Positions 57,271 to 64,000 of a stretch of DNA of 64,000 nucleotides are shown here, piece after piece. Position numbers and translations under genes: made by a program. The notes under the pieces are model-generated. The model searched no databases. It saw nothing but the letters and a program-made list of their open reading frames with translations, and was not told where the DNA came from. Numbering within the stretch: position 1 is the stretch's first letter; every line of letters starts with the position of its first letter. Source of the DNA: Nemania diffusa (Eukaryota > Ascomycota > Sordariomycetes > Xylariales > Xylariaceae); the NCBI GenBank assembly GCA_038501195.1, contig JBBPUQ010000002.1, positions 4,030,001 to 4,094,000 of the forward strand, in the 5' to 3' direction.

Positions 57271-58494
57271 ATTTGCTGTTGACTGTTGATGTTGATGTTG
57301 AAGTAGCGATTCTGGGAGGCGCAAACGCACGAAAGACAAATATGGTGACTAGAGAGAATGGATATTAAGCAATGACCGCCTTTAGAATCAAGATGGGAGT
57401 GCAAAATAGCCGGAACTTGAATTGGGAAAAGGATGGAAAGAGAAATGGACGGTCGGCTGCTTGCTCGAGTTCAAAAGTTTTCATCTAGCAGAGGAAGAAA
57501 AAAAAAAGGTAGGCGGCGCTTGCTACGTGCAGCACCCCACTTTCCCCAAATCTATGCTACGACCTGTGCAGATAAACCCACCAGCGGCCGCAAAACCACC
57601 ACTAATGCACAACCAACTCCGCTACCCGTTGCGCCGCAACCTCGAACTTCAGTGCTAAGAGGTACATTACCTGTGTAATCTGTACAGTACCTTTTTGTAT
57701 GTACGCATAGAGGCTTCAGTGCAGTGTAGCCAGTGTGTGGACCGGGTTTTTAACATACTAGGCACAAGCAGTAGATATCTATGTGCATGTAATAAACATG
57801 GTCAATGCTTGTTAATTATGACCAGGCAGGCAGTTTCATTTGTAGGTTGATACCTTCACATTACCTACCAATCTGTGTTTATTGTGTAAGGTATTACCTA
57901 TTGTGTTATTATATGAGCAGACATTCACCATAAACTTAAAAATCCCACCACAACCTACATATGACTAGGTTGGTCCCATTATCTTAAATACCTGGTCCGC
58001 GGTTTGACAGTTTAACAACTGCCTGTCTCAAATGCCAAATGCAACTAAGTAGGTCTAGAATTGACGCCTGACTAGTTGGAGCCTAGATGACTTTTGTGCC
58101 ACAGCACAATCTTGGCACACTAGGCAGACCCGATCCTCGTCATTCCTGTTCTTCCACGAGTCGAGTAGAGATGTAATACTTATATCTTCTACAGATAGAT
58201 AGACAAAGGGCCGTTAAAAAATTCACAATGCTACAGGCCATATTTTAAAGAAATGGGGTTATTTGGCAATCAATCATATTACAAATATCGTGTACTTGAA
58301 TGGTAAATAGTATTCAAAGCTATACCTACTTACCTAGGTCATCCTCAAGCATGTGGAGAGGTTATGAGGCTCGAAGAAGCAACACAACTCCCTGCTTGAC
58401 AAATTAGATACCAGATTCGATGAATCATGGCGCGCCCCAAGATTCATATCATAACTTCAGGTCACTAATTCTTTCCATCTCCCCCATTCTCGAA
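57271..58494. other. Intergenic, no gene seen
   Basis: About 1.2 kb between two genes on the minus strand. Two overlapping 78-81-codon frames on the plus strand (57422-57678) lack recognisable content. The right part is AT-rich. Confidence 0.5.
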
Positions 58495-59575
58495 TCACGC
58501 AGCGACCTTAGCAGCGTTGCCACTAGCCGCAATTAAATCCCCAATATGTTTTCCCAAACTCATTTCTTCATCGAGTATCCTGTCAGCAAGTGCCCACAAT
58601 ACTTTATGTTCTGTTAAACATGATAGGTTACTAACCTTTGAGGTATTCCTGAGGCCTGTCCCCGACCTCGAGTTGCTCACAGATGAGCTCGACGAGCGGG
58701 CGAGGGAAGTATTCAGGCTTGGCGCGGGCGTACGCCGCCACGAGGTCGTTTCCATTCGTCACGCCGCCTATTCCAAAACATGTTAGCACAGCTTCGTCCT
58801 CATTTACAGCCTTTCTTCTTCAAGGCCATATGCGTGACGTACCGCTCGACCAGAAATTGCCGTCCTGCACCCACCGCAGCTCGTGACCTCTCATGCTCTT
58901 CGCCTCGTAGCCTTGCTGCTTGAGGATGTCCTGCATCCCCCTCGGCCCACAGATCTCCCTCCCCTTCAAGAGGCCCGCGGCGCCGCAGAGCACGATCCCC
59001 GTGCACACGCTCAGGATGTCCACGCCCTCCGTGGCCCCCTGCTTGGCTAGCCACTCGACCGCGCCCTCGGGGAATTTAGAAGACGGGTCGGGCCCGGGCA
59101 CGTAGACGATGTCAAGCTTGCCCGGGGCCACTTCGGGATCGCTGTAGTGGTTGGTTGCGACGACGGCCTGGTTAGACGTCATGGGGATTCTCTCGCCGGG
59201 CTGCACCGATCCAATATAATGGATCTGAATCGAAGGGGCGCAGTCCACGGCAGCTTTCGGTACCATCTCTCCTAGCACCGACAAGTACTCGTAGCTCACT
59301 AGAACACTCAGAGTTAGTTATCACTATGTCGAACGGGTTTGTGGGGGTTTTAGAAGCTTTCAGGCACTATATTGGCCCCAAAAGGAAAGCTTATGCTCTT
59401 GAAAGTTGCCAAAACAAGAAGAAAATAACCTCGAGAAGTACTCACTAGACCCAAGGATGTCGACGCCCGCTGCGTCAAGCAGTTGACAATCCGTGGGAAT
59501 GAAGACGCCGACGCGGAGCACTCGGTGGTTATCTGGCGCGCGAGCTACCTTGTTGACATCTGTGAAGATAGACAT
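58495..59575 (-). CDS. DJ-1/PfpI (ThiJ) family protein
   Basis: Exons 59575-59455, 59298-58843 and 58767-58636, then probably 58610-58495, for 274 aa. Joins: VDILGS|MSYEYLSVLGE and FWSSG|GVTNGNDLVAAYARAKPEYF. The fold shows VGVFIPTDCQLLDAAGVD, IVYVPGPDP, and the nucleophile elbow ILSVCTGIVLCGAAGLLKG with Cys139. RWVQDGNFWSSGGVTNGNDL is the usual C-terminal signature. The family includes DJ-1-like glyoxalases and stress proteins, and the exact role here is unknown. The last junction is odd. After EYLK the genomic frame stops at TAG, and only removal of a 25-nt GT..AG segment (58635-58611) leads to EHKVLWALADRILDEEM. If that does not occur, the protein ends as EYLKG (about 236 aa). Confidence 0.82.
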
Positions 59576-60735
59576 GTTCTCCGACAGGGTTTTCTATCTC
59601 TTCCAGATGATATATATCGTTTTAGCTTGAAGATGTGCAGTTTGCTCGAAAGCGTCGGTAAATAGATACTTGGGGGACAATGTGTACTGAAAGTAGTGTA
59701 GGACTCGACTTTGAACTGGTTGACATTAGGCGATACTTATAGAACGTGTTATGTGCCTATTATTGCGAGGCCCTACAGAGTATCCTCCGAGGTTGGTCGG
59801 CGTTCTTGACGGCAGCAATTGGTACGGAGCCTCGAAGTAGATATGAGCAGGAAAAATGGTATTATGTGATTGGCCAATTCACCGTTATATAGCTCCGGTT
59901 ACAACCGGACTTATAGGTAACCACATCACTACGAGCAGTTTACTGTTTAGGTACCAGACGTTGTTGGTATAATTGTCCAATGTATGTGCAGATGAAAGAG
60001 CCTAGATAGACTATTTAATTACACTTCACTTATCTGTGTTTTACGGTCATGGCTCAGTAGTTTTAAAAACCCTCATATCACATTTGAAACGAAATTCTGT
60101 ACGAAGCAAGAGTCTTAAGAGATGAATATCGTCGTGAGCAATATAGCATTATCATTCATGGTTGTTAGTTTGTAATGCCTAACAACTACTGTCAACATCC
60201 GGCCTTCTCCCCAGCCGCGCCTTGAAGTACTGCTCATGCCTATATACGTCGTAATTAGGTATTATCGGGCTAGGTTTTGCTCATTAGCTGGGTTGCTGTA
60301 CCATCACAAACCCCTTTGTCCTAGCTGGGCTAGCCCGTTCCCGAATCGGACTGAACGCTTCTCTTGCGTCCCCCAGTCGATGCCCAAACTCGGCCAATCA
60401 TCTCCTTCATCCTTCCTTGCCTTGTAAACGAATGCCAGCAGGAGATTCACCGATTCCTGCGCTGTGCTCCAAGAACTCCGAGAGCCCAGAAAAACTGATC
60501 CCATATCTAGAATGCCAATGCCGATGCCATGCATATCACATCATGTCCTCTATTTACACACTCTACTGAAAGCTGCTGTTCAAAATTTCAAACGTTCGGC
60601 GTCTGACAAGCTCGAAGAGGAAATTGAGAATCGAAGAAAAAAGCGCGCATGGACCAGCTTCGCAATGAGTAGCAAGCCGCTCCACACGGGATGATTAAAT
60701 TTTTGGTTTTTTTAAATAAGGGGTGCAGCGCTGCG
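59576..60735. other. Intergenic, no gene seen
   Basis: About 1.15 kb. Frames of 63-76 codons at 60236-60694 on both strands look like chance. The left end holds the promoter of the DJ-1-like gene. Confidence 0.5.
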
Positions 60736-62944
60736 CTATGAAAGAACTTCTGCGATGAATGACTTCGCTCTTTGACGCGTTACTTTCTTGCTGACCGTAT
60801 ATACTAGATCGTGAGTGAAGAAGTGCATTAGCTGCGCCTGAGCTGAAGGAATCGAACCATAAAGAGGTGCAACAAGTGGGAAGGTGATGTAGTCGACGAG
60901 ATTGGTCCTCAGGTTGCGGTGTGAGAAGCACATCCCTTTGGCCAAGCCCGCCTCCTGCATCTCTTTTTCGCGAGTGGTGGCGCCAATCTTGTGGAAACGC
61001 TCGTAAAGGAAGAGCAAAAGGGCACACTCCACGAGACCAACAGTCCGAAGTACTTTACAAATCTGAAAGATCCAGCCGACGTTATGGGGGTCAGAGCCAC
61101 CCTCAGTGACAGACGCGTACAAAGTCGAAGTAACAACCAGGATGGTCATCTGGAGAGGGAGAAAATGAGCCTCAAAAAGTCGGTGGGCAAGGAGGAATGT
61201 TCGCTGCCAGTCGGGTTCTTTAATTGTCTCCGTAATAACTTCCGAGTAGATGCCGCTTTCGAGAGGTTGTTCCGGGTCCGCGTCAAAATGATTCTTGATG
61301 TAGGAATCATTAGGGTGTTTCCTATCACATATTAGTAATGAGACACACGTAGTAAATGGACTAGAGTGATGCCTTACAGTGCAAGATGAAGCGGACGGAA
61401 GGCTCTCGTTGTATGCTTGCGCTCCTGCCATAGCTCGACGAATTTCCTCATAGCAAAACCGACGTCCAAAGCTCCCCACATGTGTCGCAGTGCTTGCTTG
61501 TAACGTGCCGTCATATCGTTGTAGATTCGCCCAACGCCTTCACCGCCGTCGCCTTTGACATTACTTTGACTAACGGGACTGTGGATTGTCTTAACCGTTA
61601 GGTTCCCGTTTAACGCAAAGAAGCACTTGAGATACATATGTAGATCCTCGCCAATGGCTTCGGAGTCGCAATCCCAACCACCAACTCGGTCGACTAGTTG
61701 GAGTGGCAGAGAATAAACCGAAGTGGGGGGAGCAATAGATGAGCCACGGTAGAGACCAGACATGCCAGCAGCACCCCAGAGAATATCGGCAACTCGTACT
61801 ATAGCTGGGACTTCGTGGGCATTGCGATCGAAGATGATGGGCGCCGCATATAATGTGGTCGTCGCCGTATCAGGGTTCGAATTATGCATGTTGGTGAGCA
61901 AGGCGAAGTAGTTCGATGAGAGATGGCTGTCAGCTACATATTAGAAGAGGTTAGCTTTAGAATCACGAAAATAGGAGTCTTATCGTTCGGCTGTCAACGT
62001 ACCATCAATTCCCGTGATAATCACGTCTTTTCGGAGACTGAGAGGATATTTTTCACTGAGTTTACGCCCGGCCCATGCCATGTTGCTTCCCTTTCCAGGC
62101 GCTTCTCCAGGGATGTCAGAGGGATGCAGAGTGTAATCAATTGACCGAAACTTCTTCGCAAATTCCTGAATTATCGTCATAGCCTTCGTCTCGCCATTTT
62201 GTTCACGTGCTTCCATCGCTAGGTAGACCTTTGTACTTGTTAGTATTGCTAATGTCTCAAGCGATAGTGAAGACGACCAATGTCCAGGAACAAGACTGGC
62301 GCGAATCTTCCATGAATCAGATTAGCCGAAGCTGAGATACTCACATCATACGTATCACGCGCCAATGGGTGTGAAGCCATGACGTCGAGTGTTTCCCGAA
62401 GTGTGTCCATCTCTTCTTTGTAGTTGGGAATGATTATGGCATGAATAACCCGATCAGCGCCGCTCTCCATGTCAGGAATAAATTCCGTCTCAGTATCACC
62501 TGCTTCGCTACCTGCGGTCGAAGAAGGCGAAGACAATTCTTTCGAGGACGTAAGGGTCTCGGAACTTGAGAGCGAGGTGAAAGACCCGCGACGACGATGC
62601 GACAATTTGTAATCCTTCAGCGATTTGCTGCGGGCAGTTCTTTCCAGGCACCGGGATATGTCGAAAATAGACCACATGGAACGTAGCGGAAATGACGAAA
62701 CCAAAATATGAATAGTCAAACAATAGTACGCGAAGACGAGTGTCCAGAAACCCCCGCCCTCGTATGAGGTGGGAGTTGTAAAGGTGATACGAGCAGGTCG
62801 ACTGAGCGATTCTCCTTCGGCGCGGGTCAGGGTGAATCCTGAAGCGGCTGCTTCCCGAGTTATTACATAGTATGCGAGGGTGACGACGGACACCATGGCC
62901 AGTCCCGGCGCCCGTCTTGTCACCCAAATGAAGAGCGACGACAT
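60736..62944 (-). CDS. Membrane glycosyltransferase, family 2 (GT2)
   Basis: Four exons: 62944-62345, 62228-62003, 61933-61378 and 61321-60736, 655 aa. Introns are 116, 69 and 56 nt, all GT-AG. Joins: ARDTYD|VYLAMEAREQ, TGID|ADSHLSS and HLAL|KHPNDSYIKN. Start at MSSLFIWVTRR: the in-frame sequence before it looks non-coding. Two N-terminal hydrophobic segments (LAMVSVVTLAYYVI; FWTLVFAYYCLTIHILV) are followed by the GT2 core: HAIIIPNYKEE (nucleotide-sugar site), IITGIDADSHLS (the DxD region, Asp275-Ala-Asp277), DRVGGWDCDSEAIGEDLHMYL (acceptor-side acidic residue) and RYKQALRHMWG (QxxRW-like). Two or three hydrophobic segments close the protein. Function is likely transfer of a sugar to a lipid or polysaccharide at a membrane, and the sugar is unknown. 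It is not a chitin synthase by motif layout. No neighbour suggests a pathway. Confidence 0.82.
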
Positions 62945-64000
62945 GGTTGCGGTAAATCGACTGGTTACTCGAATCAAGCCGGGGCTACTGGCGTCTTGTC
63001 CAACAAGAGAGCGACAGTGGGATTAGCTGGGATAGAAAGGAGGGACAGATAAGACCACCAGAAAATGGCCGGCAAGGTGAGATAGCAGCGCAGTTGGAAG
63101 GCGATAGGCACTCAAAGCGCGATGAAACTCAGTGCGCCCTCGAAGCTAGTACACGCTGCCATACACGAGTCGGGGATACAGTCGAGTCAGATAATTGGGA
63201 TGAAGGGGAAAAAAAAAAGGTACGGTAGTAGAAAGAAATTCCTAGTGCTGGTAGGGGAAAAGCGAGTCGTACTGGGGCGCGCAGAATTACATAGAGTGTA
63301 ACGACGAAGGTAATAATAATTTGAAAAGGGGAGCCTTGTTTTTTTAGTACGGGGGAGATTGAAATTAAAGAGAGATTAGTAGCCATTCAGGAGTGCTCAG
63401 GGACACTCTGGGACGGGAAGGCAGCTAATCCTACAGGGGAGGGGGCTAGTGGTACCGTGACTTCTACTAGTGTGGGTACACACCTATGTATGTATCTGTG
63501 GTACTTGTGAAAACGGGTGGTTCATGTCGAACGTCTTAATTGCATAAGTTATGCAGCAGAGCTTTAATACAGTTACACTAGGTACTGTTCAGCTTCAGCC
63601 CTTGCTACCATGTTGGTATCCTGTATCTACGTATATCTTCAAGTTCTAGTTTCAGTTTCGGTTCCAGTACCATTTAGTACCTACATGTTCAATTCAATTT
63701 GGATCATGGGGCTTTAGATGCTTCACACCTGTATCTACTCTATATGTCACATATCATCAGATATTTCGCTTTCAGCAATTATTAAATACTGTAGTATGGT
63801 ACAATGCAGCAAGTAATCAGCTAGTTTCCAAGCCTCTACTTTATGTAGTACATATTAGGCTGCCTATGTACCGTAACACCGATACTAGCACAGAAGGTAT
63901 GGCCGTAGTTTACACCATCAATTAAGGATATTCACCATGTTGCCTTTTTTGTAATACATATAGGTACTTTGCTAGCAATTACTTTTTAGAAACGTTGAAG
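62945..64000. other. Upstream flank of the GT2 gene, no further gene seen
   Basis: About 1 kb. An 85-codon frame at 63129-63386 (-) has a hydrophobic, protein-like middle but no conserved pattern. It could be a leader-region frame of the GT2 transcript. The rest is AT-rich and non-coding as far as I can see. Confidence 0.45.

Noticed and set aside
63129..63386. 85-codon frame upstream of the GT2 gene as an extra exon
   Set aside because: It lies beyond a non-coding stretch with no convincing donor/acceptor pair to join it to the GT2 start.

Overview
The window looks like nuclear DNA of a filamentous ascomycete (Pezizomycotina, most likely Sordariomycetes). The coding genes have short introns (about 50-140 nt, with GT..CTAAC/CTGAC..AG signals), mean intergenic gaps of 0.3-1.5 kb, and proteins typical of that group. 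There is also C-to-T decay of the kind left by repeat-induced point mutation (RIP). No tRNA, rRNA, CRISPR or bacterial-type operon was seen. Gene models below were built by joining reading frames across splice sites that I checked for phase by hand.

Layout. 1-5 kb: a mitochondrial small-subunit ribosomal protein of the SOD-like family, and a conserved fungal protein of unknown function. 5.5-7.4 kb: two decayed genes, an APH-type phosphotransferase relic and a small fungal protein relic, whose in-frame TAG codons mostly look like former CAG. 8.2-13.5 kb: three nuclear genes for mitochondrial proteins: thiamine pyrophosphate carrier TPC1, a MICOS subunit of the MIC26/27 (ApoO) family, and mitochondrial intermediate peptidase OCT1. 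14.8-25.1 kb: a WSC-domain surface protein, translesion polymerase REV1, a two-TM protein, a RED-like splicing protein and a nucleoside hydrolase. 25.5-28.9 kb: an eight-exon protein with a 2OG-Fe(II) oxygenase fold whose metal-binding histidines appear to be replaced. 30-31.6 kb: PYM and the complex III subunit QCR9.

32.0-37.9 kb is an LTR retrotransposon almost completely converted to A/T. It has TG..CA ends, two alignable LTRs, a perfect 5-bp target duplication (TAGAG) and no open frame of about 60 codons or more over 5.6 kb. To its right are UBR1 (N-end-rule E3 ligase), a WDR5/Swd3-like COMPASS subunit with an RS-rich N-terminus, an ISC1-like inositol phosphosphingolipid phospholipase C lacking two family histidines, an NDR-family kinase with one nonsense codon in its catalytic domain, nuclear FKBP isomerase FPR4, a DJ-1/PfpI protein and a membrane glycosyltransferase of family 2.

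Five genes (mitoribosomal protein, TPC1, MIC26/27, OCT1, QCR9) serve mitochondria, but they are transcribed independently and there is no evidence of a cluster beyond the divergent MIC26/27-OCT1 pair. I found no clearly new multi-gene system. The most interesting signals are the graded RIP footprint with a preserved 15-bp tandem repeat, three conserved-fold proteins that have lost key residues or reading frame, and several unusual splice features (start-codon-only exon, GC-AG intron, 24-nt micro-exon, possible 25-nt intron).
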